From: Solirubrobacteraceae bacterium
GTDB lineage: Bacteria > Actinomycetota > Thermoleophilia > Solirubrobacterales > Solirubrobacteraceae
NCBI GenBank assembly: GCA_017882375.1
Contig: JADGPP010000017.1
Location: forward strand, 1-48,168
DNA length: 48,168 nt
Reading direction: 5' to 3'
The translations under genes were made by a program, and so were the position numbers. A model generated the notes under the pieces. It was not told the DNA's origin and did no database searches. It saw nothing but the letters and a program-made list of their open reading frames with translations. This document shows, one piece after another, positions 37,801 through 45,003 of this stretch. Position 1 is the stretch's first letter. Each line of letters starts with the position of its first letter.

Positions 37801-38692
37801 GAGCGTCGAGGACCAAACAAGCCGGTATGGGTCGGATCAGACCTCCGCACTCGACAGCAAGGACTTTCCCCAACGCCACCGCCATTGGTTCGAGACAGAG
37901 ACTGAGTTTGTCGCTGGCAGTCGCCCACTCCCAGGCCGCGGCAGCACGATCCGGCTTGCTGCAATGCGCCAGCCAAATCGCCGACGATAAATCGCGCGAG
38001 CGAACAGCTTCAAGCTCCTCGTCCGTTAGCGCGACCGGCGTGGCAGCTATGCGCCGAATACGCTCTGAGAGAGCCTCATCCTCGGGCTCAGGTTCATCAC
38101 GAGCCAGAGTTGCGGTCGGCCATGCCCGGCTCAGCCGGCTTGTCCACCAATGCGAATAACGCAAGGCGACCTCAAGAAGATCGGTCAGCGAAAAGCCGTG
38201 CGCATCAGTGACAAAGGGATCGATGGCAGTTGCAGTCGACGTGATGACTCGCAGCAATTGGGACGGATCAGTGTGGGCTCCCGGATGGATCCGCAATCGA
38301 TCCTCGTCAATCGCGTGACACACAACGAGCCGCGGATCAACGTTCCAGCAGTCCTCGACGTACCGAAGCTGCGGGGCAGCCTTGTGTGCCGCGATCAGGA
38401 GCATCGCCAGGTCGGATGGACTAGCCGTAGTGACCCCGTGGGGACAGTTTGTGACGGCACGCGACCAAAGGACCGTGAGCGAGGGCAGCTGGTGGCCGCA
38501 CCCGGGCGAATCCGCAGCAGCCGAGATCAGCGAGATCAACGAGTCTGGCTCGAAGGCAGCAAAAGCCCGATCGATCTGCCACCACCTAACGCGTGACCAG
38601 TTGACATCCTGGGGGTTGCGAGGTCTTCGCGCCTTCGCAGTACGCGCTCTTTTCGGCTGTCGACGGGGTTTTCGTCTCGTTGGCTTACTCAT
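34817..38692 (-). CDS. very large protein with C-terminal PD-(D/E)xK nuclease-like domain
   Basis: A 1,291-residue protein that I do not recognise as a named family. It starts with a strongly basic segment (about 1-30, many Arg/Lys), then a long region without clear motifs and with no membrane segments. The end (about 1100-1260) has HLPGEVDLLI (E1167, D1169) followed by IWVCEVKD (E1184, K1186), the spacing of a restriction-endonuclease-fold active site, with a helix after it. This layout, with a long N-terminal part and a nuclease at the end, fits a stand-alone defence protein or one that senses an invader. It converges on qatD with only 30 bases between stops and has the RES/Xre toxin pair upstream on the same strand. 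The nuclease assignment is moderately sure; the rest is unknown. Confidence 0.72.
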   Translation of the reverse strand: MSKPTRRKPRRQPKRARTAKARRPRNPQDVNWSRVRWWQIDRAFAAFEPDSLISLISAAADSPGCGHQLPSLTVLWSRAVTNCPHGVTTASPSDLAMLLIAAHKAAPQLRYVEDCWNVDPRLVVCHAIDEDRLRIHPGAHTDPSQLLRVITSTATAIDPFVTDAHGFSLTDLLEVALRYSHWWTSRLSRAWPTATLARDEPEPEDEALSERIRRIAATPVALTDEELEAVRSRDLSSAIWLAHCSKPDRAAAAWEWATASDKLSLCLEPMAVALGKVLAVECGGLIRPIPACLVLDALAASTGVLASEAAADAASVTALRVRTVHRAAAIFGISHQIPQDDALDRASQSDTSSGSLPGVGSVTVALPGRRHAFAIGVASGLDRDGLVTAINAAESMLSDITAEQLIEAGAVIDETAVVRRVVIYGGPLRERPPETPGVVHLHVEDLASISFEVQQPELGFDLVYQFLDELTTMPGIAELASLDYMDIWRHWKSLGVLNPTGEHDVVLALAGVSDDTAWQRAAKWEPIESVLTAASLPPVSAWYVAELDDRGHATLYTHECDLVHVLAEPPLLITTSLTGGLADLGLDPAFCLGLTDGLLLTCTNYPDVASGLTLQGDVPLLIHMDFTVTRPSGADDDHVGIGFQAGAELRPFVGLLIGPDWLELLAENPKAAHSVLGQALVHSLDRLQEQYPNADWETTRAKFIAAWEGAPPVAMLHFAEAPLPVPFKGAETLPRSQATKARAHRTLAAAIQEDGMAPCRLLGPPAQEACQTQILPATTRTLKQLVADWAPDAILSVVEHHNAAQGERARAVGEIERALAAPWGAHWRSQALAKPDASERTHPLEFLLELLLAERPQGSIAPDRFDVAEATAFAHLAIQIGRALEGADRGMHSLAVWVQNGGITHVVAVSESDEPGAQPEQIECRSRAPVNVGAYLAADMAHRLRLRDADGEEPSVDLRLGEQYPRQTSAFIPLTSLDGPGSLDKANRIMLEACGTGLDGITAVLGSALCWTPGGDPVVLVSRAELRDTAQTWSALPANQIEAALDRLIIDPDQVSREGARYWEQDRRRHRLLTRPLIPYNDRLIIMPWQIHATQGVYLRYISEGRLPWHPSEIPEQVRNAFNTYRRVVNRDVERVAAQVAADLQMPHKANIHENEAAEFGLHLPGEVDLLIADADRSRIWVCEVKDVSAGFSPRTIRSRIGKFLDDEDYIGKLMARTTAIEESPDAAARLLAAPAAPNTWRVISLMVTRNVEVAAFLDDVPVTFTVVDDLAATLRSDSDPKPGHTPVGSC

Positions 38693-38872
38693 CGTTCAAT
38701 GATCCCAAGGGCTACCACGGACAGGATGAGAGGCGCCACGAGCTTCGTAAGTCCGAATCCTTATAGCCCCGAGGTCGCTGACGAAGTGTTGAGCGAGTCG
38801 ATCAAGCCGACTTCACCGAAGGCTCGGGTGGCGCTGGCTAGGCTCACGGCGCGCGACACTGATCGGCAACGA

Positions 38873-39397
38873 TCAGGTGGTCATGCCGCGGGGCGGTGGC
38901 GGGATGGCTTGCACGGTGCTCGAGTCCAGCGGCGTGCAGCCGGCTGGCGGCCAGTCCGTCGCGAACACGCACGTGATGAGCGACCCGGGTCGCGCGGCGC
39001 TGGGGGCTACGAGGCCGGCCCATCCCTCGCGCCAGAGCTGCTCACCAGCCCGTTGATAGGCAGGCCATGTGCTCCGGCCCGGTCGGGGGGCCTCGAGTGA
39101 GACGCGTCGCAGTTGCTCGACGTCGCTGAGGTCGGCAAGCTCGAGGTCAAGGCGCCAGCGATGATGGTCGTAGGGAATGTGATCTTGGGGCGAGAGTCCC
39201 CACTCGGCAAGCGAGCGATACCACTCCGCGGTGGCTGTTGTCAGGGTGTCGGCGAGGTAGAGGGCGCGCACGACATCGCCTCGCTGCCAGCGTCCATCCG
39301 ATGGTGTGTCCGCGCGTTCGAGCAGGTCAGCTACGTGCGGTACGTGCCTGATCCACGTGCCCTCGACGGTGCGAGGACGAACGGGCAACTGCTCCAC
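38873..39397 (-). CDS. RES-domain toxin
   Basis: Toxin of a type II toxin-antitoxin pair, 174 residues. The RES-type pattern is visible: an early Arg in TWIRHVPH, DGRWQRG (34-40), ALYLADTLTTATAEW with a conserved Glu at 58, and a later beta-rich part. RES toxins break down NAD or transfer ADP-ribose, stopping cell growth (MbcT, ParT). The start is a GTG two bases after the antitoxin stop, so the toxin is translated second from the same transcript, the usual order in this family. Confidence 0.83.
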   Translation of the reverse strand: MEQLPVRPRTVEGTWIRHVPHVADLLERADTPSDGRWQRGDVVRALYLADTLTTATAEWYRSLAEWGLSPQDHIPYDHHRWRLDLELADLSDVEQLRRVSLEAPRPGRSTWPAYQRAGEQLWREGWAGLVAPSAARPGSLITCVFATDWPPAGCTPLDSSTVQAIPPPPRGMTT

Positions 39398-39399
39398 GG

Positions 39400-39735
39400 T
39401 CAGGAGACGCCGGGGTACTCGATCTCGGCGATCAGCTTGGCGACCCTGCGGTACTCGCCACGGGCGATCAGCTCGATCGGCTTCTCGTCATCCAACGCGA
39501 GGATCGGACGCTGCAGCCAGACTGGAATCGACTCCGGTTGCACGACGAGAGCAAGTCGTTTGATCATCTCCGCCAGCTCGATCAGTCGTTCGGCGCGTGC
39601 GCCCGTCGGCTCGCTTCGGCCGGCAAGCCAGCCCCGTACGGTGCTCGGCTTCGCTCCGGTCGCGGCAGCGATCATCCGGTCAGATAGGCCGGCCATGTCG
39701 TGAACTCGCTGGGCGTCTTCGAGCAATGGACTCAT
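39400..39735 (-). CDS. Xre/MbcA/ParS-type antitoxin
   Basis: Antitoxin that should bind and neutralise the RES toxin and repress the operon, 111 residues. An N-terminal helix-turn-helix of Xre type (about 14-45, SDRMIAAATGAKPSTVRGWLAG) is followed by the short C-terminal toxin-binding domain (about 70-111) with WLQRPILALDDEKPIELI, typical of DUF2384 proteins. The ATG at 39735 is chosen because it gives the usual length; the open frame extends upstream with unrelated sequence. The toxin gene follows after 2 bases. Confidence 0.86.
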   Translation of the reverse strand: MSPLLEDAQRVHDMAGLSDRMIAAATGAKPSTVRGWLAGRSEPTGARAERLIELAEMIKRLALVVQPESIPVWLQRPILALDDEKPIELIARGEYRRVAKLIAEIEYPGVS

Positions 39736-39755
39736 GGACTGGAAGTGTAGCTCAC

Positions 39756-39765
39756 AATCGCGATT
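39756..39765. promoter_or_regulatory. candidate operator of the toxin-antitoxin pair
   Basis: AATCGCGATT is a perfect 10-base palindrome 20 bases upstream of the antitoxin ATG, within the likely promoter region. Antitoxins of this type bind palindromes at their own promoter. Confidence 0.4.
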
Positions 39766-40247
39766 ACGTCGCCAAACAGTCGTATTGACGTGGGCGGTCC
39801 CAAAGGGCGAGGTCTGGGCCGCCGAACCCTCGTTGATCGACAGTCTCACCGGCACGCTTTGCCTATGCTCATGTAACGCGCCTATTGCTTGAGGAGCCTC
39901 GGGCGATAGCCAAGGAGCTGGCTCGCGCGACCAGCGTGCGCGACTGATCTAGAGGGCTCCTCGGTTGAAATCCCTCGGTTGATTCTTTGGCCCCTCCGGC
40001 CCGAATCTTGCGCGCTACCGCGCAGGGGAACGTCGGTAGCGCCCTCTTGCGCGGCCCGCTGGAATCCGGTCAGCGCGTCTTCGTCTCGACCTACACTCGT
40101 CACGCGACAAGGAGTGGGGCGAGAGGCTGGCTGGCGGCAAGAGCCAAAGGTCAGCCCCTCGACCCTCTCAGAAACCAATCACTCCAGGCGAAGACGAAAC
40201 ACCCGGTGCGCTGGGAAGTTCGTTTTCACCTGGCTACGATCAGCAGC
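39766..40247. other. intergenic region after the toxin-antitoxin pair
   Basis: About 480 bases with no convincing gene. Several short open frames exist on both strands but show no family motif. It should contain the promoters for the leftward antitoxin gene and the rightward membrane protein gene. A degraded gene fragment cannot be excluded. Confidence 0.4.
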
Positions 40248-40880
40248 ATGGACCTGGTACTCCGCATCGTCGTTGTGTTGCTCTCCTTGGTGCTGCTGTG
40301 GAGCGGGCTAAAGCACCTGGAGTTCAGCCCGCTCGCACGGACGCTGCTGTCGATCGTGGAGCTGGCGGTGTTCGTGATCGCGGTCAGCACGCTGGGCTGG
40401 GTCGCGGGCGCCCTCGTGGTGATAGGCGTCAGCACGGCCGCTGTCATGGTCTGGTCGGTCAAACTCGCTATGGGCGCCGAATCGAAGCTGGTCTATGCCG
40501 GCATCCAGATTGATGAGTCAAAGGAGACGATGAAAGCCCTGGAGCATCGGCTGGGCGGGCGCGAGGCGATGAGGGCCATGGGTCCGCTCGAACGCTCCGA
40601 GCTGATCAGACTCCTGGCCGAGCGGACCCGCAAGGTCAAGGAAATCGAAGAGATGGCCGTCCCGATCGCGATGCTCAAATCGATCTACAGTGCGGACCTC
40701 GCCTGGCTTGTCGAGAGCTTCGACCGACTTCTTCGACTGGCCCATGAGCCGGCAAGCAAGGCGGGGGACCTGGCCGACACCCTGCACAACACAACGTGTG
40801 GCTCGCCGAGCACCTTCCGGGAGATCGTTGATGGCTTCATCACCGTCTATGACGGCCTTGAGGACTTGGCGGCTGCCTAG
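40248..40880 (+). CDS. two-helix membrane protein, unknown function
   Basis: A 210-residue protein. Two hydrophobic segments lie near the N-terminus (about 3-20 and 30-68, the second long enough for two helices), followed by a cytoplasmic part of about 140 residues with heptad-like charged helices (ESKETMKALEHRLGG, LLAERTRKVKEIEEM). No motif of a known family was seen. The ATG at 40248 places the first helix directly at the N-terminus; the open frame reaches back about 260 bases but that part is unconvincing. It stands alone between the toxin-antitoxin pair and a transposase. Confidence 0.6.
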   Translation: MDLVLRIVVVLLSLVLLWSGLKHLEFSPLARTLLSIVELAVFVIAVSTLGWVAGALVVIGVSTAAVMVWSVKLAMGAESKLVYAGIQIDESKETMKALEHRLGGREAMRAMGPLERSELIRLLAERTRKVKEIEEMAVPIAMLKSIYSADLAWLVESFDRLLRLAHEPASKAGDLADTLHNTTCGSPSTFREIVDGFITVYDGLEDLAAA

Positions 40881-40885
40881 CCCCA

Positions 40886-42682
40886 CCCTCGTCACTTCTT
40901 CATGCTCCGCGCGTCTCGTGCTTCAGCGCGGAGTGACTACGCCAAGGCTCAGGCCGCTATCGCCTGGGCGTTCTCATCCTCAGCCGCCTTCGGTTCGCCC
41001 ATGCGCCTCCACCTCTCCAGGCTCAGCGCGTGCGTGATCGTCACGACCGCCGCCACCTCCAGATCCACCTGCGACTGCCGGTAGAACCAGCGCTTGCTCT
41101 TGAGCAGCCCGAAGCGCTGCGTGAATTGACTCCCGAACGCGCCCTCCTGCCCGTTGAAGCGGGCCACGCCATATGCCTTGGAGAGCGGGTCGTTGAAGGT
41201 CAGCGGGTTGCCCACATCCCACTCGACGCGCGCCCTATCGTGCGGCAGGCACTGCTGGAACTTGCTGCTCGCGTTGTCCGTCTGCATCCACAGGCCAGAG
41301 GTGATGGTCACGCTCTTGCACTTCGGGCACTCGCCCTTCAGCCGCGCCGTGGCCTTGCCGGTCTTCGGTTGGATGGAGGCCACGCGAGAGGTCTTCCCCT
41401 TGCCGCAGGCGCAGACCAGCTCTCGATGCCCATTGAGGAACCAGTCAGGATGCCGGTCGATCGGGTAGCGCTTGCCACCCCGCTCCTTGGCGTCCTTCTT
41501 GGAGCTTGGCCTCTTGGCATGGCTCGACAGGTGGGTGTTCTCGATGATGCCGATCTCGCGCAGCTCGCGCCGAAGCTCATGGGAGTGGAAGTTGCAATCC
41601 GTGCTCAGGACCCGAAGCTCCTGGCCGTCACGCTCCGGGCCTCCACCGTCCGCGCCTCCGAGCGTCCTCAAGACCTGGCCGACCTCGGGCACCATCTCGA
41701 TGAGCGTCGTGTTCTCGCCGGCGTGCATCGGCACGTTGCGAGGCGCGAGGACCGTGCCCTTGCTGCTCATCACCATGACGATGTTCCAGCCGTGCCCGGA
41801 GTGGTCGGCGTTGCGCCCCTTGTTGGGAACGTAGCCGGCCTCGGGGGCGGTGATGGCAGGCACCTTCTTCCCGTCGCGCCCCTTCTTCCATTCGTTGACC
41901 ACTTCGATGACATTGCCGTCCTTGTCCTTCTTGACGATGGGCGCGGTCGCGTGCGTCTCCAGCTTGGAGCCGTCCGCGTAGAGGACGCGGCACTCCTCGC
42001 GGGCGCCGGGGACGCTCGTCAGCTTCTCCGTGAGCGCCCATCGCTCCAACTGCTGCATCAGCGCCGCCAGCTCAGCCTCGGGCAGCCATTTGAGGCGGAA
42101 GTCTGAGACCCAGCTGTCAGAGGGCACACCCTCCATCCATCGCTGCGGCTTCCCGCCGCCATGCGGACGCGGCTTGTCGAAGCCAAGAAGCTCACGCGTC
42201 CGCTCCGCCTTGTCCGTGGTCAGCCAGTCGCGCGTATGCACCGTGGATTGCGAGGCGATGACCCGGCGCAGCATCTCAAAGCGCCAGTAGTCGAGGGCGA
42301 AGAATTTGGGGCGCTGGCCCCGGCGCTTCTTCTCACCCGGCCTCGGGGCGAGGCGAGCGGCGTCTGCGGCTTCGAGCGATGGCAGCACGACCTCCCGGAA
42401 GCCGCGCAGCTCCTCGACGGCGAGGACGACCTCGCCGGGCTCGATGCCACGCAGCTCCTCGCGCGATGCCGCGTAGTCGAGGGTGCGGTCCTCTGGAGCG
42501 GGAGGGAGGGTCGCTGACCGGCTGGCGCGGCGCTTGGGAACGGTCTCGCCGGCTTGGACTGCGCGCAGCGCAGGACGGGTGTCCTTGGCGGCGCTTCCGC
42601 CGGACTGGCCCTCTGCCTTGCTCACCCGCTTGCGACTCACCCCCATCCAATAGGGCTCGGGGAGGACCCGACCGGACGAGGG
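40886..42682 (-). mobile_element. putative insertion sequence around the DDE transposase
   Basis: Defined only by the transposase gene and an 8-base inverted repeat (CCCTCGTC at the left, GACGAGGG at the right) about 60 and 30 bases outside the gene. Further matching between the ends is poor and no target duplication was recognised, so the borders are tentative. Confidence 0.3.
40949..42646 (-). CDS. DDE transposase with zinc-ribbon insert
   Basis: A 565-residue transposase-like protein. Candidate catalytic residues are D225 in LYADGSK, D350 in STDCNFHS and E501 in NGQEGAFGS. Between the second Asp and the Glu there is a Cys set (CACGKG, CPKCKS), a zinc-ribbon insert, and the end has a FGLLKSKRWFYRQSQVDLE segment. 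The pattern recalls IS1182/IS4-like elements, but I cannot assign the family with certainty. Both ends look complete in frame, so it could still be active. A short inverted repeat CCCTCGTC/GACGAGGG at 40886-40893 and 42675-42682 might mark the ends. Confidence 0.72.
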   Translation of the reverse strand: MGVSRKRVSKAEGQSGGSAAKDTRPALRAVQAGETVPKRRASRSATLPPAPEDRTLDYAASREELRGIEPGEVVLAVEELRGFREVVLPSLEAADAARLAPRPGEKKRRGQRPKFFALDYWRFEMLRRVIASQSTVHTRDWLTTDKAERTRELLGFDKPRPHGGGKPQRWMEGVPSDSWVSDFRLKWLPEAELAALMQQLERWALTEKLTSVPGAREECRVLYADGSKLETHATAPIVKKDKDGNVIEVVNEWKKGRDGKKVPAITAPEAGYVPNKGRNADHSGHGWNIVMVMSSKGTVLAPRNVPMHAGENTTLIEMVPEVGQVLRTLGGADGGGPERDGQELRVLSTDCNFHSHELRRELREIGIIENTHLSSHAKRPSSKKDAKERGGKRYPIDRHPDWFLNGHRELVCACGKGKTSRVASIQPKTGKATARLKGECPKCKSVTITSGLWMQTDNASSKFQQCLPHDRARVEWDVGNPLTFNDPLSKAYGVARFNGQEGAFGSQFTQRFGLLKSKRWFYRQSQVDLEVAAVVTITHALSLERWRRMGEPKAAEDENAQAIAA

Positions 42683-42746
42683 CTATGTCAAAGCGCCATG
42701 CCACTCGCCAAACGTCCGCAGAGGTGCGCTGAATCGCCGCCAGCCT

Positions 42747-42810
42747 GCAACGGAGCTTGCATCCGCGCATGGCTGGCAGCCGGTGAGGGCATCGTCCGCC
42801 GGCTCCTGTT
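42747..42810 (+). repeat. 64-bp perfect direct repeat, copy 1
   Basis: Runs from GCAACGGAGCTTGC to CGGCTCCTGTT and is identical over 64 bases to copy 2, 440 bases downstream. It contains a small GGCT-GGC-AGCC hairpin. The copies flank the small membrane protein gene. Confidence 0.9.
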
Positions 42811-42846
42811 TGAGAAGCAAGGACATTCGCGGCCCGGGGTTGGGTA

Positions 42847-43176
42847 ATGACTCTGCATGCAATGGGGCAGCGATGGTGCCGTACGATCCACCTGGTGACA
42901 CGCCAGCCGGCTGACAAGCGCGAGAACCCGGTGCGTCGAGCAATACGCTGGCTCGGCCCAGCCCAGCCGCCGACCAAACGCGAAAGGGGTCTTCTGCGGT
43001 TGGGCGCGCTTGTCGGACTGGCGCTGATAGTTGCCAGTGGGCTGACGCTGATAGTTGCCAGTGGGCTCGACGGATGGTTCCGCGCGGTCGGAGTCGGATT
43101 GTTTGGCGGCTGCGCCGGAGGACTTGTGTGGAACCGGGGCTTTCGGCCGAAGCCCCGCAAGCCTCCGCCCAGATAG
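42847..43176 (+). CDS. small membrane protein with tandem LIVASGL repeat
   Basis: A 109-residue protein with a basic N-terminal half, two adjoining hydrophobic stretches (about 50-70 and 75-92) and a basic Arg/Lys/Pro tail. The middle carries LIVASGL twice in a row, from a 24-base tandem duplication (22 of 24 bases identical, 43022-43067). The gene sits exactly between the two 64-bp direct repeats. No family recognised; the start could also lie at a later codon, so the reading frame itself is only moderately supported. Confidence 0.5.
   Translation: MTLHAMGQRWCRTIHLVTRQPADKRENPVRRAIRWLGPAQPPTKRERGLLRLGALVGLALIVASGLTLIVASGLDGWFRAVGVGLFGGCAGGLVWNRGFRPKPRKPPPR
43022..43067 (+). repeat. 24-base tandem duplication inside the small membrane gene
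   Basis: CGCTGATAGTTGCC...GGGCT is repeated with a 24-base period, keeping the frame and doubling the heptapeptide LIVASGL. Confidence 0.85.
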
Positions 43177-43186
43177 CCCGCTACGA

Positions 43187-43250
43187 GCAACGGAGCTTGC
43201 ATCCGCGCATGGCTGGCAGCCGGTGAGGGCATCGTCCGCCGGCTCCTGTT
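43187..43250 (+). repeat. 64-bp perfect direct repeat, copy 2
   Basis: Identical to copy 1 at 42747-42810 over all 64 bases. It lies just before the DUF4238 gene, where it could also contain its promoter region. Confidence 0.9.
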
Positions 43251-43304
43251 CGACGAGCCACGTAGGCCCGGCGTGACGTTGGTGGCGCCTGTCAACCTAT
43301 CCCG

Positions 43305-44324
43305 GTGTCCGCCAGCCAGTCCGTGAAGCACCACATCAACCCGCGTCATCTGCTCGCGCACTTTGAGAACGACGGTGGTGGCCTAACGGTGGTGCGGCGG
43401 AGCCCGTGGGTCGTGCTCCGCAACCAGACACCTGAGAGCGTTGGCTACATCAGGAGGCACAACAGCCGCCGGAACCCTGACGGCACATGGAGCGATGAGA
43501 GCGAGCAGGATCTCGCCAAATTGGATGCCGTGGGCGCGGTCGAGCTTGACGACGCCATCCGGTTTGGCATTGACGCTAACGCAGAGGCTCATCTGCGCCT
43601 GCTGGACATGGACCTGGAGCATCGAGCGAACCTGCAGCTGTTCATCGCCACGATGATGGTTCGGACCCCGAGCTTCAGGGCGCGCTTTGACGAGTCGGCA
43701 TTGCCGACACTCATCGAGGACATGCGAGGGCGCCTGGAGGACGGGTTCGCAGCGGGGACGATTGACCCTCAGAGCTACAAGGCCCTCACCACCGCCTTTG
43801 AGACGCCAGGCCACGTGAGGCTCGACCGACCCGAGCATCGCCATCTGGACGGGATGGTGCCGTTGATCGTCAGCGCTGCCACGAGGCTGCACCTCGACAC
43901 CCTCGTGGGCGTCCGGCGCTTCGCGGAGCCGCTGCTCCTCACCGGCGAGGAGCCTGTCGTCGTGTTCCCTGATGCTGACTTCTCGAAAGGCCGGTCAGCC
44001 GGGGAGTTCCTGTTCTCGTCTGGTGACAGCCCCATCCAGGCGTGGAGAGAAATGAACACGCTGCTCGACCAAGTTGATGAGAAGCGGCGCACGCTGGCTG
44101 CCCTCGCAATCGCCATTGATCCTCACACTGTCTTTATGATGTTCAACGCTGACACAGACGATGGGGGCAAGTCTGGGTTCATCGCCTCCCAAGTGCAGGC
44201 CGAGGGCCTAGCTGGCGTGGTCAACATCCTGGCGACCGGAAGCTCCACCTGGGTAGCAGGCCGAGACGACTGTGATTTCCTGTCACTGATAGTCAAGAGC
44301 GCTCACGAGCACGGGGCGGCCTGA
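43305..44324 (+). CDS. DUF4238 domain protein
   Basis: A 339-residue protein that fits the DUF4238 pattern: an N-terminal HHINPRHLLAHF segment, a helical middle (LEHRANLQLFIATMMVRTPSFR), and LLLTGEEPVVVFP near residue 205, as in the conserved 'T-x-D-x-P' type strand of the family. The function is unknown; such genes are common in accessory islands and near defence genes. The start is a GTG placed immediately before the conserved segment. The second copy of the 64-bp repeat ends 54 bases upstream. Confidence 0.75.
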   Translation: MSASQSVKHHINPRHLLAHFENDGGGLTVVRRSPWVVLRNQTPESVGYIRRHNSRRNPDGTWSDESEQDLAKLDAVGAVELDDAIRFGIDANAEAHLRLLDMDLEHRANLQLFIATMMVRTPSFRARFDESALPTLIEDMRGRLEDGFAAGTIDPQSYKALTTAFETPGHVRLDRPEHRHLDGMVPLIVSAATRLHLDTLVGVRRFAEPLLLTGEEPVVVFPDADFSKGRSAGEFLFSSGDSPIQAWREMNTLLDQVDEKRRTLAALAIAIDPHTVFMMFNADTDDGGKSGFIASQVQAEGLAGVVNILATGSSTWVAGRDDCDFLSLIVKSAHEHGAA

Positions 44325-44404
44325 GCGCCGCAGCCATCCGGGGGCAGCTTTCCAGTGAAGCCAAAAAGCAGCCACGCCGACGGCTTTCGTGGCAGTGTCA
44401 CCTC

Positions 44405-44692
44405 ATGCAGTGCGCATCATCCGACCCCACCCGAGCGAGCACGCTGCGCTCACCGCGCCCGGAGCCTGAGCCTGCCCCACTACGGCCTCTTGCTCCTCTC
44501 GGGAAGCGGCTGGGCAACATCCCCATCTACAGCACGGCCCTCATGCTGCTCTACCTGTGCTTCTTGGCCGTGTACGGCGACGCCCTCGTGCGCCTCGGCA
44601 CCGTCTGCGCCTACTTCTACGTCTTCTTCATCTTTTGGGCGCTCGTCAACTGTGTCCTCCTGGTTGCGCGGGAGGAGGCCAAGAAGCTTTGA
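44405..44692 (+). CDS. small membrane protein
   Basis: A 95-residue protein with a Pro-rich polar start (1-38) and two hydrophobic helices (about 42-57 and 64-88), ending in REEAKKL. It is antisense to the 3' part of the gene at 44480-44980. The membrane part looks real (clustered aromatic and Leu residues followed by a charged tail), but the N-terminal part is low complexity and the true start may lie further in. No family recognised. Confidence 0.45.
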   Translation: MQCASSDPTRASTLRSPRPEPEPAPLRPLAPLGKRLGNIPIYSTALMLLYLCFLAVYGDALVRLGTVCAYFYVFFIFWALVNCVLLVAREEAKKL

Positions 44693-44980
44693 TAACCAGA
44701 GGATGGAGGCGAGGGCTACGAGCCCTGCGACAACAAAGCCGAACGCAACGATCTTGAGTGCCTGGCTGAACGTGCTAGATGCCTCAATCGTTCCCGCGAA
44801 CAGTGTCAGGGCACCAAGGTGCGCCGCAACGCGGGCGAGCTCGTTCATAAGCTCGCACAGTCGTGCGTTCCGCTTGAAGCCCGCGCCCATGAACAGTATC
44901 CCGGCGAGCACACCCAACCCCGCGCCAATCACCAAAAGGAACTCGGCTGCGTGAGGGATTGCCGGTACGGGCTTACCCAC
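44480..44980 (-). CDS. four-helix membrane protein, unknown function
   Basis: A 166-residue frame. The first 95 residues hold about four hydrophobic segments with polar loops (LLVIGAGLGVLAGILFMGA, then ALTLFAGT, IVAFGFVVAGLVALASIL), a credible membrane protein. The remaining 70 residues are acidic and repetitive and lie exactly opposite the gene at 44405-44692, so either the two genes overlap convergently over 213 bases or the tail is an artefact of that gene. A GTG at 44980 is preferred over a TTG at 44986. Confidence 0.5.
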   Translation of the reverse strand: MGKPVPAIPHAAEFLLVIGAGLGVLAGILFMGAGFKRNARLCELMNELARVAAHLGALTLFAGTIEASSTFSQALKIVAFGFVVAGLVALASILWLSKLLGLLPRNQEDTVDERPKDEEDVEVGADGAEAHEGVAVHGQEAQVEQHEGRAVDGDVAQPLPERSKRP

Positions 44981-45003
44981 GAGCAATCAGCCCCTAGCGC
45001 GCG

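Noticed and set aside
39882-40178. 98-codon open frame on the minus strand
   Set aside because: No ribosome binding site, no motif, and a composition unlike nearby genes.
41030-42106. 358-codon open frame on the plus strand
   Set aside because: Antisense to the DDE transposase and without motifs.
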